From NCBI RefSeq assembly GCF_005080685.1, contig NZ_CP039371.1:6138001-6202000 (forward strand): a stretch of 64,000 bases of DNA, read 5' to 3'. The notes under the pieces were generated by a model. That model saw only the letters and a program-made list of their open reading frames with translations, ran no database searches and had not been told where the DNA came from. Below, piece by piece: positions 11,801-20,746 of the stretch (positions are counted from its first letter, which is position 1; the number at the start of each line of letters is the position of its first letter). Made by a program: the position numbers and the translations under genes. Source of the stretch: Pseudomonas putida. GTDB taxonomy: Bacteria > Pseudomonadota > Gammaproteobacteria > Pseudomonadales > Pseudomonadaceae.

Positions 11801-13271
11801 GCGTGTCGTCCCCCATCGAGCCGACCGCTTCCTGGCCCTGCTCGCCGAGCGGACGCAGCACCTGGTCACGCTCCTCGAAGGTGACCTGGAACATCTTCAT
11901 GTACTGCTTGAGCTGGTCGCTGTCGTAGCTGGCCACGCCCTGGTCGTCGGTCAGCGTCGCCTGGATGCGGGTGGCGTGCTGGCGCAGCCAGCGCTTGTAC
12001 GGATGGCGCGACTTGAGACGGTTGTCGATGGCATCGGTATCGAGGATCTGGCCGGTCTCGGTGTCCACGGCGAAGATCTGGCCTGGGCCGACCCGGCCCT
12101 TGGCCAGAACGTCCTCGGGCTTGTAGTCCCAGACGCCGATTTCCGAAGCCAGGGTGATGTAGCCGTTCTTGGTGGTCACCCAGCGCGCCGGACGCAGGCC
12201 GTTGCGATCGAGCAGGCAGACCGCGTGGCGGCCTTCGGTCATGACGATACCGGCCGGGCCATCCCACGGCTCCATGTGCATGGAGTTGTATTCGTAGAAG
12301 GCGCGCAGGTCGGCGTCCATGGTCTCGACGTTCTGCCAGGCTGGCGGCACCAGCATGCGCACGCCGCGGAACAGGTCAATGCCGCCGGTGACCATCAGTT
12401 CGAGCATGTTGTCCATGCTCGAGGAGTCCGAGCCCACGCGGTTGACCAGCGGGCCGAGCTCTTCGAGGTCGGGGATCAGGTCATTGGAGAACTTGGTGCG
12501 ACGGGCCATGGCCCAGTTGCGGTTACCGGTGATGGTGTTGATCTCGCCGTTGTGGGCGAGGAAGCGGAATGGCTGAGCCAGCGGCCATTTCGGCAGGGTA
12601 TTGGTGGAGAAGCGCTGGTGGAACACGCAGATCGCGGTCTGCAGGCGCTCGTCGCCGAGGTCCGGGAAGAATGCGGCGAGGTCCGCCGGCATCATCAGGC
12701 CTTTGTAGATGATGGTCTTGTGCGAGAAGCTGCAGATGTAGTGGTCGGCGTCATGGGCGTTGGCCACCGACGAGCGACGACGGGCGCTGAACAGCTTGAT
12801 CGCGAATTCCTGGTCGCTCAGGCCTTCACCACCGATGAACACCTGCTCGATCTGCGGCAGGCGCTCCAGGGCCAGGCGGCCGAGCACGCTGGTGTCGATC
12901 GGAACCTTGCGCCAGCCGACCAGCTTCAGGCCGGCGTTGACGATCTCGCGGTCCATGTTGGCGCGGGCAGCTTCGGCTTTGACCGGGTCCTGGTTGAAGA
13001 ACACCATGCCGACGGCGTACTGCTTGGGCAGCTCGACGGCGAAGTGCTCCTGGGCCACGGCACGCAGGAATTGATCGGGCTTCTGCATGAGCAGACCGCA
13101 ACCGTCACCGGTCTTGCCGTCGGCGTTGATGCCACCGCGGTGGGTCATGCAGGTCAGCGCCTGCATGGCGGTTTGCAGAAGGTGGTGGCTCGGTTCGCCC
13201 GTCATATGGGCGATCAGGCCAAAACCACAGTTGTCCTTGAATTCTTCGGGATGGTACAGACCTGTTTTCAT
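8826..13271 (-). CDS. gltB: Glutamate synthase (NADPH) large subunit
   Basis: 1481 aa from the ATG at 13271 ([22 protein letters not shown]), preceded by GGTGAG; the 20-residue upstream extension does not resemble the family. The short propeptide is removed so that the Cys of CGFG becomes the N-terminal nucleophile of the class II glutaminase domain. The central FMN barrel binds a [3Fe-4S] cluster through the cysteines of [15 protein letters not shown]. The C-terminal beta-helix has repeated G-x-x-G-x-x-x-G turns ([17 protein letters not shown]). Together with GltD it assimilates ammonium captured by glutamine synthetase. Confidence 0.98.
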   Translation of the reverse strand: MKTGLYHPEEFKDNCGFGLIAHMTGEPSHHLLQTAMQALTCMTHRGGINADGKTGDGCGLLMQKPDQFLRAVAQEHFAVELPKQYAVGMVFFNQDPVKAEAARANMDREIVNAGLKLVGWRKVPIDTSVLGRLALERLPQIEQVFIGGEGLSDQEFAIKLFSARRRSSVANAHDADHYICSFSHKTIIYKGLMMPADLAAFFPDLGDERLQTAICVFHQRFSTNTLPKWPLAQPFRFLAHNGEINTITGNRNWAMARRTKFSNDLIPDLEELGPLVNRVGSDSSSMDNMLELMVTGGIDLFRGVRMLVPPAWQNVETMDADLRAFYEYNSMHMEPWDGPAGIVMTEGRHAVCLLDRNGLRPARWVTTKNGYITLASEIGVWDYKPEDVLAKGRVGPGQIFAVDTETGQILDTDAIDNRLKSRHPYKRWLRQHATRIQATLTDDQGVASYDSDQLKQYMKMFQVTFEERDQVLRPLGEQGQEAVGSMGDDTPMAVLSQRVRSPYDFFRQQFAQVTNPPIDPLREAIVMSLEICLGAERNIFQESPEHASRVILSSPVISPAKWRSLMSLEREGFDRQLIDLNYEQSVGLEAAIRNIADQAEEAVRGGKTQLVLSDRNIAPGKLPVHASLAVGAVHHRLTEQGLRCDSNILVETATARDPHHFAVLLGFGASAVYPYLAYEVLADLIRTGEVLGDLDEVFKYYRKGISKGLLKILSKMGISTIASYRGAQLFEAVGLAEEVVGLSFKGVSSRIKGARFVDLESDQKLLAAEAWSARKPIQQGGLLKFVHGGEYHAYNPDVVNTLQAAVQQGDYAKFKEYTTLVDQRPVSMIRDLLKVKVADQPLALEQIEPLEEILKRFDSAGISLGALSPEAHEALAEAMNRLGARSNSGEGGEDPSRYGTIRSSKIKQVATGRFGVTPEYLVNAEVLQIKVAQGAKPGEGGQLPGGKVNGLIAKLRYAVPGVTLISPPPHHDIYSIEDLAQLIYDLKQVNPQALVSVKLVAEAGVGTIAAGVAKAYADLITISGYDGGTGASPLTSIKYAGAPWELGLAETHQTLRGNDLRGKVRVQTDGGLKTGLDVIKAAILGAESFGFGTAPMIALGCKYLRICHLNNCATGVATQNDKLRKDHYIGTVDMVINFFTFVAEETREWLAKLGVRSLGELIGRTDLLDVLPGDTERQQHLDLTPLLGSSHIPADKPQFCEVDKNPPFDKGELAEKMVEMALPAIRDQAGGEFSLDICNCDRSIGARVSGEIAKLHGNQGMAAAPITFRFKGTAGQSFGVWNAGGLNLHLEGDANDYVGKGMTGGKLTIVPPAGSPFETQHSAIVGNTCLYGATGGKLFAAGTAGERFAVRNSGAHAVVEGTGDHCCEYMTGGFVCVLGKTGYNFGSGMTGGFAYVLDMDNTFVDKLNHELVEIQRISGEAMEAYRSHLARVLGEYVEETGSEWGRELSENLDDYVRRFWLVKPKAANLKQLLSSTRANPQ

Positions 13272-13554
13272 AGACACTTTCTCACCAGGTTCACCTCTCA
13301 ACGGAGGCAAATCTCTTTTTAGTACAACCACTTACCATCCACGCCGATCAAATGCCAGCTTTTTTGCGGTGGCCATGGAAAACCATTGTTGCACAGCGAC
13401 AGCGATGCCCACAAATTTTCATGTCTCACCATTGAAAATTTATGTCGCAATTTTGAATGTTTTTACGCCATGCGCCGTGATAGCGGCATGGCTCGAGTCT
13501 GAAGCGTTTCAGCCATGACTGCAAGTTAGGCTTGTGGCCGGCAGTCTGGGACAG
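13272..13554. other. gltB leader and upstream region, no gene seen
   Basis: About 280 nt between the gltB start and the terminator of the upstream gene, clearly richer in A+T than its surroundings around 13370-13480. It should hold the gltBD promoter on the minus strand, but no convincing -35/-10 pair, ORF with a ribosome-binding site or known riboswitch was recognised. Confidence 0.5.
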
Positions 13555-13585
13555 AAAAGCCTGCCGCGCTCGGGCGCAGCAGGCT
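13555..13585 (-). terminator. Rho-independent terminator of the pil-aro-damX run
   Basis: On the minus strand AGCCTGC and GCAGGCT (7 bp), with an inner GCGC/GCGC pairing, are followed by TTTTCTGTCC. It lies 61 nt after the stop of the AAA/SPOR gene. Confidence 0.8.
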
Positions 13586-13645
13586 AGACAGAAGTCAGTT
13601 ATCGCTCAGCAACTGGGCGGCGGGGGTGGTGCCGCCCGGCAGGTA

Positions 13646-15256
13646 TCAGCGGGCCGAGGCCAGCTCTTGTTGGACGCTGGCGACGGTACGTGGCCAAGGT
13701 TTACCAGCCTGGACCTTCGCTGGCAAGTTCTTGATTGCCGCAACCGCGGCGTCACGGTTGGCAAAACTACCATAAGTGACGACGTACAGTGGCTTGCCCT
13801 GCAGGTTTTTCTTGAAGTAGCGATAGTCGCCACCCTGCGCCTTGACGAATGCCTGGGCAGACGCCTCGGAGCTGGTGCCGAAGATCTGCACGACATAGTT
13901 GCCGGGCTTCTGGCCACTGTACCAGCCGCCGCTGCTGTTGCCGGTGGCAGGCTTGGCTGCCGGCTTGGCGCTGGCGACCTGGGTTTGCTGCTGCACAGGC
14001 TTGGCAGGCGCAACCGGCTTGGCAGGCTGGGCGGCAACGGGTTTCTGGACTGGCGCAACGGGCTGCGACGGCGCGGCGCTGATCGGCTGCGCCGGTGTTG
14101 GCGCAGGGCCTGCGGCCACGCCCTCAGGCGGCGCCGTGGTGGTCACGGTCGGCGGGTTGGACGGCTGCAATGCAGTATTGCCGGCCGGTCCGCCTTCCTC
14201 GCCATCGCCCATGCCTGCAGCCTGGGCCAGCGGCTCACGCATGACGGGCTGGGACTGGCCGACCAACGGTAGCGGCATGGGCTGGGAGTTGCCGGAGAAC
14301 TCGATGGCAGGGCCACCGTTATTGGATTGCGCGCCCCCCGGCTGGCCTTCGCCAAGCGGCAACTGCGCCTGGGCAGCCGGCGCCTCGGCAGGCGCCTTGT
14401 CGCCCTTCTTGGGCATGAGCACGGCGGCCGCCACGGCGACCACGACAACAGCGGACAGGGCGAGCACGTGTTTTTTAGGCATTTTGAACCCCATGGATGG
14501 TCGCTTGGCCGTCGAGCGGGTGGCGATCATGGCTTCGATCAAGGTATCACGGGCGACCTGGTTGATATTGCCAGGCCAACCGTCGGAGTGTTCATGGATA
14601 TCGACGATCTGCTCGCGAGTGAACACATCGATGCCCCGGCCCGCGCCCTCCAGGCGCTGCTCCAGGTATTCGCGGGTCTCGTCCTCGCTGTAGGGCGCCA
14701 GCTCGATGACATGAAAACGCTCTTCATCGGTGTTGATCGTCTCCAGGGAGGAGATCAGCGAAGGCTCGCCGAACAGGAACACGTGCGGGCGCCCTTCCGG
14801 TACACCCGCCGCCAGTTCCAGCAACGCTTGGAGTGCCGACTCGTCGAGTTGTTCCGCATCGTCTACCAGTAGATAGACTTCCTGCCCGGTCAGCGCCAAC
14901 TGCACCACCTGGGACAGGATCGACTGCATTTCGGGTTGCGCCACGCCCAGCGACTGAGCCACCTGGCCGAGTACGCTGGCAGCATCGCTGGCGCCACGGG
15001 CCGAGACCACCACGCTTTGCACCGACTGCTTGTTGGTGCTGGCCACCAGGGCCTGGCGCAGCAAGGTCTTGCCACTGCCTACCGGGCCGCTGACCACCAG
15101 CATGAGCTGGCTGTAACGCGCCAGGTGGTGCAACTGGCCGAGCACAGGCTTGCGCTGGGCGGGAAAGAACTTGAAGCCGGGCACACGCGGCGCGAACGGG
15201 TCGTGGCTCAGCTGGTAGTGGTCGAGAAACGCCTCATCGGCATGCAAACTGGTCAT
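13646..15256 (-). CDS. AAA ATPase with C-terminal SPOR domain (DamX/GspA-like)
   Basis: 536 aa. Residues 1-240 are a GspA/ExeA-type AAA+ domain with Walker A GPVGSGKT (57-64) and Walker B VYLLVDDAEQ (127-136). A single membrane segment lies at about 263-281, then a long Ala/Pro/Gln-rich linker, then a SPOR domain (~450-525, beginning NYVVQIFGTSS). SPOR domains bind denuded septal peptidoglycan, so the protein probably spans from the cytosol to the division site. E. coli DamX occupies the same place after aroKB but lacks an intact ATPase. The gene is 15 nt after aroB on the same strand. Confidence 0.88.
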   Translation of the reverse strand: MTSLHADEAFLDHYQLSHDPFAPRVPGFKFFPAQRKPVLGQLHHLARYSQLMLVVSGPVGSGKTLLRQALVASTNKQSVQSVVVSARGASDAASVLGQVAQSLGVAQPEMQSILSQVVQLALTGQEVYLLVDDAEQLDESALQALLELAAGVPEGRPHVFLFGEPSLISSLETINTDEERFHVIELAPYSEDETREYLEQRLEGAGRGIDVFTREQIVDIHEHSDGWPGNINQVARDTLIEAMIATRSTAKRPSMGFKMPKKHVLALSAVVVVAVAAAVLMPKKGDKAPAEAPAAQAQLPLGEGQPGGAQSNNGGPAIEFSGNSQPMPLPLVGQSQPVMREPLAQAAGMGDGEEGGPAGNTALQPSNPPTVTTTAPPEGVAAGPAPTPAQPISAAPSQPVAPVQKPVAAQPAKPVAPAKPVQQQTQVASAKPAAKPATGNSSGGWYSGQKPGNYVVQIFGTSSEASAQAFVKAQGGDYRYFKKNLQGKPLYVVTYGSFANRDAAVAAIKNLPAKVQAGKPWPRTVASVQQELASAR

Positions 15257-15271
15257 TGCGCTGTCACAACC

Positions 15272-16369
15272 TCAAAGCTGGGCCACGATCGCGCGGTAGT
15301 CCGCCGACAGCGTGGCCTGAAGAATCTCTTTCGAATAGTCGTCGGTCACCACGGCCTCGCCCATCTGGCGCAGCAGCACCAGGCGCAAGCGCCCATCGAG
15401 GACCTTCTTGTCGACCGCCATGTGCTCCATGAAGTGCGCCGGGGTCATTTCCTGTGGTGGCACCACCGGCAAGCCAGCATCGCGCAACAGGCGGATGCCG
15501 CGATCACGTGCTGCCTGGTCGATCCAGCCCAGGCGCATGGACATCTCCAGGGCCATGACCGTGCCGGCAGCCACGGCCTCGCCGTGCAGCCAGACACCAT
15601 AGCCCATGTGGGTCTCGATGGCGTGGCCGAAGGTGTGGCCCAGGTTCAGCGTGGCACGCACGCCGGACTCGCGCTCGTCAGCACCCACCACGGCAGCCTT
15701 GGCCGCGCAGGAGCGACGGATGGCCTCGGTCAGCGCCGTCGGCTCGAGGGCGCGCAAGGCGGCCATGTTTTCCTCGAGCCAGCCGAGGAACGGCTCGTCG
15801 CAGATCAGGCCGTACTTGATCACCTCGGCGAGGCCCGCGGACAGCTCGCGTGCAGGCAGGGTCTTGAGGCTGGTGGTGTCGATCAGTACCGCATTGGGCT
15901 GGTAGAACGCGCCTACCATGTTCTTGCCCAGCGGATGGTTGATACCGGTCTTGCCGCCCACCGAAGAGTCGACCTGGGACAGCAGCGTCGTCGGCACCTG
16001 GATGAAGTCGACACCGCGCTGGTAGCAAGCGGCGGCGAAGCCGGCCATGTCACCGATCACGCCGCCGCCGAGGGCGACCACGGTGGTGCGGCGGTCGTGC
16101 CGGGCGCTCAGCAGGCCGTCGAAGATCAGTTGCAGGGTTTCCCAGTTCTTGTAGGCCTCGCCATCGGGCAACACCACCGGCAGGACCGAGTAGGCCCCCA
16201 GGGTCTTGCTCAGGCGCTCGAGATAGAGCGGCGCGACGGTTTCGTTGGAGACGATTGCGACCTGCCGCCCGGCAATGTGCGGCGCCAGCAGCTCGGACTG
16301 GTCCAGCAGGCCTTCGCCAATGTAGATCGGGTAGCTACGCTCGCCCAGGTCGACCTTTAGTGTCTGCAT
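15272..16369 (-). CDS. aroB: 3-dehydroquinate synthase
   Basis: 365 aa from the ATG at 16369 ([20 protein letters not shown]). It converts DAHP to 3-dehydroquinate, step two of the shikimate pathway, using NAD and a divalent metal. The NAD/phosphate-binding [15 protein letters not shown], the [18 protein letters not shown] block and the metal ligands in [12 protein letters not shown] are all present. It follows aroK by 90 nt in the conserved aroK-aroB order. Confidence 0.97.
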   Translation of the reverse strand: MQTLKVDLGERSYPIYIGEGLLDQSELLAPHIAGRQVAIVSNETVAPLYLERLSKTLGAYSVLPVVLPDGEAYKNWETLQLIFDGLLSARHDRRTTVVALGGGVIGDMAGFAAACYQRGVDFIQVPTTLLSQVDSSVGGKTGINHPLGKNMVGAFYQPNAVLIDTTSLKTLPARELSAGLAEVIKYGLICDEPFLGWLEENMAALRALEPTALTEAIRRSCAAKAAVVGADERESGVRATLNLGHTFGHAIETHMGYGVWLHGEAVAAGTVMALEMSMRLGWIDQAARDRGIRLLRDAGLPVVPPQEMTPAHFMEHMAVDKKVLDGRLRLVLLRQMGEAVVTDDYSKEILQATLSADYRAIVAQL

Positions 16370-16459
16370 GTATCCCCACAATGTACTTGGGCGCGGCGCC
16401 TGTCATGCGAGCCACGCGTTGAACCTCGCCTCGGCGTGGTCGCCGAGAATAGTCCCGGC

Positions 16460-16978
16460 TTACCGGGGCGGCAACTGCTGCAAACGCTCGAGAATATCCA
16501 GCACCACCATGCGTGGCGGCCGTTCGTCGGTTTCCACCACCAGGTCGGCGATCTCCCGGTAGAGCGGGTCGCGTGCCTCCAGCAGGGCGCGCAGGGTGGC
16601 CTCCGGGTTGGCGGTGCGCAGCAACGGGCGATTGCGGTCGCGCGCGGTACGCCCGACCTGCTGCTCCACCGAGGCATGCAGGTAGATCACCCGGCCACCG
16701 GCGTGCAGCGCCCGGCGATTGGCTTCGCGCATGACCGCACCGCCACCGGTGGCGACGACCACGCCATCGAGCTCGCACAGCTCGGCGATCATGGCCTGCT
16801 CACGGTCACGGAAACCCGGTTCGCCTTCCTTGTCGAAAATCCACGGGATATTGGCACCGGTTCGCAGTTCGATTTCCTTGTCGGAATCCTTGAACAGCAG
16901 GCGCAGCTCTTTGGCCAACAGGCGCCCGATGGTGCTTTTACCGGCCCCCATGGGCCCTACAAGTATCAAATTTCGCAC
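16460..16978 (-). CDS. aroK: Shikimate kinase
   Basis: 172 aa, standard length. P-loop GPMGAGKST at residues 8-16, the shikimate-binding DSDKEIE, and [12 protein letters not shown]. It phosphorylates shikimate in the common aromatic pathway. It starts only 4 nt after the pilQ stop, so aroKB is probably cotranscribed with the pil genes as in other gammaproteobacteria. Confidence 0.97.
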   Translation of the reverse strand: MRNLILVGPMGAGKSTIGRLLAKELRLLFKDSDKEIELRTGANIPWIFDKEGEPGFRDREQAMIAELCELDGVVVATGGGAVMREANRRALHAGGRVIYLHASVEQQVGRTARDRNRPLLRTANPEATLRALLEARDPLYREIADLVVETDERPPRMVVLDILERLQQLPPR

Positions 16979-16982
16979 AGAA

Positions 16983-18257
16983 TCAACGACTCACAGCAAT
17001 CGCCTGGTCACTCATGATACGCGGAGTCAGGAAGACCAGCAGCTCGGATTTTTTCTCTTGTAATACATCGCGTCGAAATAGCCGCCCAACATACGGCAGA
17101 TCGCCCAGAAATGGCACCTTGTCGACCACTTTGTTTTGCGTGGTCGAGTACACCCCGCCGATCACGATGGTCTCGCCATCGGCCACGCGCACCTTGGCAT
17201 TGACTTCGTTCTTGCGGATCGGCGGTACGTCGTTCAAGGCATTGACGTAATCCGGCTCGTCCTTGGTCACCCGCACGGCCATGATGACCTTGCCATCGGG
17301 CGTGATCTGCGGAGTGACCTCCAGCGACAACGAGGCCTCGCGGAACGACACCGAGGTGGCGCCGCTCTTGCTGGTTTCCTGGTACGGAACCTCGGTGCCC
17401 TTGAGGATCCGCGCGGTTTCCTTGTCGGCGGTCACCACCTTGGGTTGCGAGATGATCTCGCCATTGCCGCTTTTTTCCATGGCACTCAGTTCGAGGTCCA
17501 GCAACACATCGCCGCGCAACAGGCCCAACCCCACCCCTGCGCCTGCCCGCTCGACACCCAGGTCGACGAACAGGTCCTTGCCCAGTTGCGCGGTATCGCC
17601 ATGCAGCTCCCTGCCCCAACGCACGCCCAGACTCTTCTCGTAGTCGACATTGGCCTCGACGATCCGCGCCTCGATCGCCACCTGGCGCACCGGCACGTCC
17701 AGCTGCGCGACCAGTTTGCGCAATTCGGCCAGGCGCCCGGCCGGCTGGTACGCCACCAAGGTGTTGGTGCGTGGATCGACGCTCAGGCTGCCACGGCCGG
17801 TGAGGATGCCATCGTCGGCGAGGGTGGCCAGCAGCAGCTCTGCCAATTCGCCTGCCTTGGCATGGTGCACCGGTAGCAACTCGCGGCGCAGGGGTTGCAA
17901 GGGCAGCGCATGAGGCTCCCCGGCATAGGGCTCGCCCGCTGGCCCGACGAGTTCACCGACGGGCGCGACCAACAGCACATTGCCCTCCTCGCGCCTGGCC
18001 AGGCCCTTGCTACGCAGGATCAGGTCCAGGGCCTGCTCCCAAGGCACGTCCTGAAGGCGCAGGGTGACACTGCCCTGGACCGCATCGCTGGCCACCAGGT
18101 TGACCCCGGCATGATCCGCCAATAGCTGGAGTACGGCGCGTACCTGCACATCCTGAACGTTCAGCGACAGCGTCTCACCGCGATGGGCCGTCGCCGATGC
18201 CAGCGGGATCGGCAATACCAGCGCCAACAGCCATTTCCACCTTGTGTGCAACTTCAT
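16983..18257 (-). CDS. pilQ: Short PilQ-type secretin
   Basis: 424 aa from the ATG at 18257, which has GGAGAGG 6 nt upstream; the longer open frame to 18431 lies inside pilOP and is rejected. A signal peptide ([16 protein letters not shown]) is followed by one STN/N-domain region ([20 protein letters not shown]), an N1-like domain and the secretin core with [14 protein letters not shown] near the C-terminus. Classical PilQ is about 700 aa with N-terminal AMIN domains; these are absent. It should form the outer-membrane pore of a type IV pilus or DNA-uptake machine. Its first 83 nt overlap the 3' end of the upstream gene in another frame. Confidence 0.9.
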   Translation of the reverse strand: MKLHTRWKWLLALVLPIPLASATAHRGETLSLNVQDVQVRAVLQLLADHAGVNLVASDAVQGSVTLRLQDVPWEQALDLILRSKGLARREEGNVLLVAPVGELVGPAGEPYAGEPHALPLQPLRRELLPVHHAKAGELAELLLATLADDGILTGRGSLSVDPRTNTLVAYQPAGRLAELRKLVAQLDVPVRQVAIEARIVEANVDYEKSLGVRWGRELHGDTAQLGKDLFVDLGVERAGAGVGLGLLRGDVLLDLELSAMEKSGNGEIISQPKVVTADKETARILKGTEVPYQETSKSGATSVSFREASLSLEVTPQITPDGKVIMAVRVTKDEPDYVNALNDVPPIRKNEVNAKVRVADGETIVIGGVYSTTQNKVVDKVPFLGDLPYVGRLFRRDVLQEKKSELLVFLTPRIMSDQAIAVSR

Positions 18258-19188
18258 CCCTGTCCTCTCCATGCCGACCTTGGCCCAGCTGCAGAAATAC
18301 GCTGTGTTCATGCCAGCTACCGCTGGCGAACAAGCGCTCGCGAACCTCCACGTAGGTTTCGTCGATGGCGACCACCCGCCCCTCGTTGCGCCCCAGCGCA
18401 TCACCCAGCCGCACCCGGTACACATGCCCACCGGCCACCAACAAGGCCTGGCGGTCCTCGCCCCTGGAAAGGCTGCCGACCATGCTCAAGCGCCCCAGCG
18501 CAATTGCGGCCAGCCCGGTTTCGCCGGGGGCGACGCCTCTGGCGAACAGGTCGACGACAGGCGCGCTGGGCTTGGGCCGAGCCGGCTCGTCGGCCAACGA
18601 GGCCGGCATGGGTGGTTCGCCTTCAGCCCGGTAGGCATGTAGCTGCAGCGTCAAGCGCAGCAGACCGCTATCGGGTTCTACCCGCTGCCATCGGGAGTCG
18701 CCCGTATCCAACAGACGCAACTGCCCGAGCCAGTCATCCAGCCAAAGCCGCAATGCGCCGTAGCGCCCCATTACCTGCAACTGCACGGGGGTTTGCCAGT
18801 AACCGTCCTTGCGGACGTCCTCGAGCAGGTCCAGTTGCTCGACCAGCAACCCATGCACGTGCGCCGACCGGGCGAGCTGCTCCATCAGCCCGGCCAGCCC
18901 CTCGCCAGCCGAGAGCCGCCAACGCGCCGCCTGCAACTGGCGTTCGGCGACCGCCAACGTCGCTCGCAACTCATCCAGCCCGGCCACTTCGCCCCGTCGA
19001 GCCTGCTCGATGCCGAGCAGCGCCTGGGCCGCCGAGCCCTGTTCCTGCTGCATGAGCCAGAGGCTGGGCAAGCGCAACGCGGCGCCCACCACAAGCACCA
19101 GCGACCCAGCGCACAGCACCAGCGCCCATCGCACACCGGCTGCCTGGTTTGCGATCCAGTCAGCGTCAACGCCAGGCCAGCGCATCAC
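18175..19188 (-). CDS. PilO-PilP fusion protein
   Basis: 337 aa in a single frame. Residues 1-200 resemble PilO: a short cytoplasmic part, one membrane helix (21-40), a coiled-coil stretch (~45-90) and a ferredoxin-like region. A Pro-rich linker follows (~200-225), and residues ~235-310 match the PilP beta domain (LSMVGSLSRGEDRQALL, then HVYRVRLGDALGRNEG, then SWHEHSVFLQL). In most species these are two genes and PilP is a lipoprotein; here there is no lipobox and PilP is tethered through PilO. The ATG overlaps the pilN stop by 4 nt. The last 27 codons overlap pilQ and are Gly/Asp/Ala-rich without family resemblance. Confidence 0.85.
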   Translation of the reverse strand: MMRWPGVDADWIANQAAGVRWALVLCAGSLVLVVGAALRLPSLWLMQQEQGSAAQALLGIEQARRGEVAGLDELRATLAVAERQLQAARWRLSAGEGLAGLMEQLARSAHVHGLLVEQLDLLEDVRKDGYWQTPVQLQVMGRYGALRLWLDDWLGQLRLLDTGDSRWQRVEPDSGLLRLTLQLHAYRAEGEPPMPASLADEPARPKPSAPVVDLFARGVAPGETGLAAIALGRLSMVGSLSRGEDRQALLVAGGHVYRVRLGDALGRNEGRVVAIDETYVEVRERLFASGSWHEHSVFLQLGQGRHGEDRDEVAHKVEMAVGAGIADPAGIGDGPSR

Positions 19189-19721
19189 GATGGCGAGGCC
19201 GATACGCGCACGGTCATGCGAAATTGCTCGCCGCTCGCTTTGCGCTTCATATGCCTGAGTGCCGGCTCTCGCAATCGCGCCCCCGCCTCCAGGCCGTGCA
19301 TGAACGCCACCACCGAACCGGCAGACACCGCGAAACCAGCAATCTGCATCTGCGTGCCGTCGAAGGTGAGTTCGGTCAGTTCGACACCCTCTGGCAACGC
19401 CCGCTCGAGCTCACCCAGTACTGCTGGCAAGCGCTCCTGGCTGGCGCGAAGAGCAGCGAGTGCCTGGGACTGCCCGCGCACTTGCTCGAGCGCCGTGCGC
19501 ACCTCGGAGAGTGGTTCGAGTTGTCGATCCAGGGCCGCAATGGCTCGCTCACGCTGACCATTGACGCTCGCCTGTTGTTGCAAGCGCTGCCTCGCCAGCT
19601 GGTCGACCAGCAGCACCATGCACAGGGCCAGGCATAGACTGCCCACCAATGCTTGCTTGAATCGACGTACCGCCGACAAGCGTTGGCGCTCACGCCAAGG
19701 CAAGAGGTTCAGGCGCAGCAT
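19185..19721 (-). CDS. pilN: Type IV pilus assembly protein PilN
   Basis: 178 aa from the ATG at 19721 (MLRLNLLPWRERQR), which overlaps the pilM stop by one base. INLLPWRE-type N-termini bind the groove of PilM. A membrane helix at residues ~20-38 (ALVGSLCLALCMVLLVDQL) and a periplasmic coiled coil follow. With PilM, PilO and PilP it forms the inner-membrane alignment complex linking the motor to the secretin. Confidence 0.92.
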   Translation of the reverse strand: MLRLNLLPWRERQRLSAVRRFKQALVGSLCLALCMVLLVDQLARQRLQQQASVNGQRERAIAALDRQLEPLSEVRTALEQVRGQSQALAALRASQERLPAVLGELERALPEGVELTELTFDGTQMQIAGFAVSAGSVVAFMHGLEAGARLREPALRHMKRKASGEQFRMTVRVSASPS

Positions 19722-20569
19722 CAGCGCAGCCCTCCCAGCGCCAAGGCATAGGCCAGGGCCATGGCCCCGTCGCCCGCCGCCAAACCCGGCAAGTCCGCCA
19801 GTGGTTGGCACGGCACACCCAATACCCTGCTAAATGCGTCGAGACGCTCAGGTACCTGCGCCTGGTCGCCGACGACCGGCAGCGACTGTAACTGCAGCGC
19901 CAAGGGCGCGCCCCAGGAGCCTGCCGACAAGGCCAGTGCATGCCGTTGCGGCGTTTGGTTTCGCGGCCAATAATGCAAGGTCGCTTCCCCCTGCTCCAGA
20001 CGCAACAGCGCCTGGTTACCCGAATCGGCCGCTGGAAGGAGGCGCTGCAAGGCAATGCTGTCGACTTCGACCGCCATCAGTTGCAGCCCCGCCTGCACAG
20101 CCACCTGTTCGAGTGGCTCCAATGCACGTTGCCGACAGGCGGCCACCAGCACCTCCTGGGACCCGGCCCGCTCGCCACCGTCACCAAGCACCTGGAAGTC
20201 CAGCGCCAAGTCCTCCAGTGGAAACGGAAACAGACGCTCGGCATCCGCGAGCAAGTGCGCCTCCAGTTGAGCCGGCCCCAGGCCCATGGGCAGATGACAA
20301 CGCTTGCAGATGACCTGCGACCCCGGCAGCGCCAGGGCAGCCAGGCGTTGGCGGCTACCGCTTCGCCGCAAGGCGCTTCGCAGGGCAGCGGCGATGGCGT
20401 CTGGATCGGCGTTTGCCCCACCAGCCCCCTGCGGCGCCAGGGGTTCCGACACGCAGGCCGTCACCCGGTGGCGCCTGCGGCATCCCTGAAGTTGAATGAC
20501 CCGCACCGAATCGGAGGCGATCTCTACCCCCAGCAGTGATCCGGCATCCTTGCCGAAGCGTCCAAGCAT
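19721..20569 (-). CDS. pilM: PilM-type actin-like pilus assembly protein, short form
   Basis: 282 aa from the ATG at 20569 (MLGRFGKDAGSLLGVEIASDSVRVIQL). PilM has a FtsA/actin fold, binds nucleotide and recruits PilN at the cytoplasmic face. LLGVEIASDSVRVIQL corresponds to the phosphate-1 region. Typical PilM is about 350 aa, so this copy is about 70 residues shorter, in line with the reduced PilQ and fused PilOP in the same cluster. It is first in the run and divergent from ponA. Confidence 0.85.
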   Translation of the reverse strand: MLGRFGKDAGSLLGVEIASDSVRVIQLQGCRRRHRVTACVSEPLAPQGAGGANADPDAIAAALRSALRRSGSRQRLAALALPGSQVICKRCHLPMGLGPAQLEAHLLADAERLFPFPLEDLALDFQVLGDGGERAGSQEVLVAACRQRALEPLEQVAVQAGLQLMAVEVDSIALQRLLPAADSGNQALLRLEQGEATLHYWPRNQTPQRHALALSAGSWGAPLALQLQSLPVVGDQAQVPERLDAFSRVLGVPCQPLADLPGLAAGDGAMALAYALALGGLR

Positions 20570-20652
20570 CGCGATTCCCTTTGCTCTGTGTGATGAACCC
20601 CGCGCCGACAGATGGCTACAAAGGCCATGTGCCGAGGCCAGCCGCCCAGGCG

Positions 20653-20683
20653 GTGACCCGGCGGGGTGAAAAATGCTTATAAT
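20653..20683 (+). promoter_or_regulatory. Probable sigma70 promoter of ponA
   Basis: A perfect -10 hexamer TATAAT lies at 20678-20683. The best -35 match is GTGACC at 20653-20658 with a long 19-nt spacer, so the upstream half is weak. The -10 lies inside the longest open frame of ponA, which argues for a start codon downstream of it. Confidence 0.55.
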
Positions 20684-20746
20684 GCCCAGCGTTTTTCCGG
20701 CGCTGGCCGCGTGCAATCCACTCCTCAACCTGGACACCCAAAAGCC

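Noticed and set aside
8793..13322. 1509-codon open frame antisense to gltB
   Set aside because: It mirrors gltB in a GC-rich genome where the antisense frame rarely meets stops; its composition is Val/Ala/Gly/His-rich with no family resemblance, while gltB has all expected motifs.
16983..18431. 482-aa version of PilQ
   Set aside because: The added 58 residues lie in pilOP and are not signal-like; the ATG at 18257 has a good ribosome-binding site and a signal peptide.
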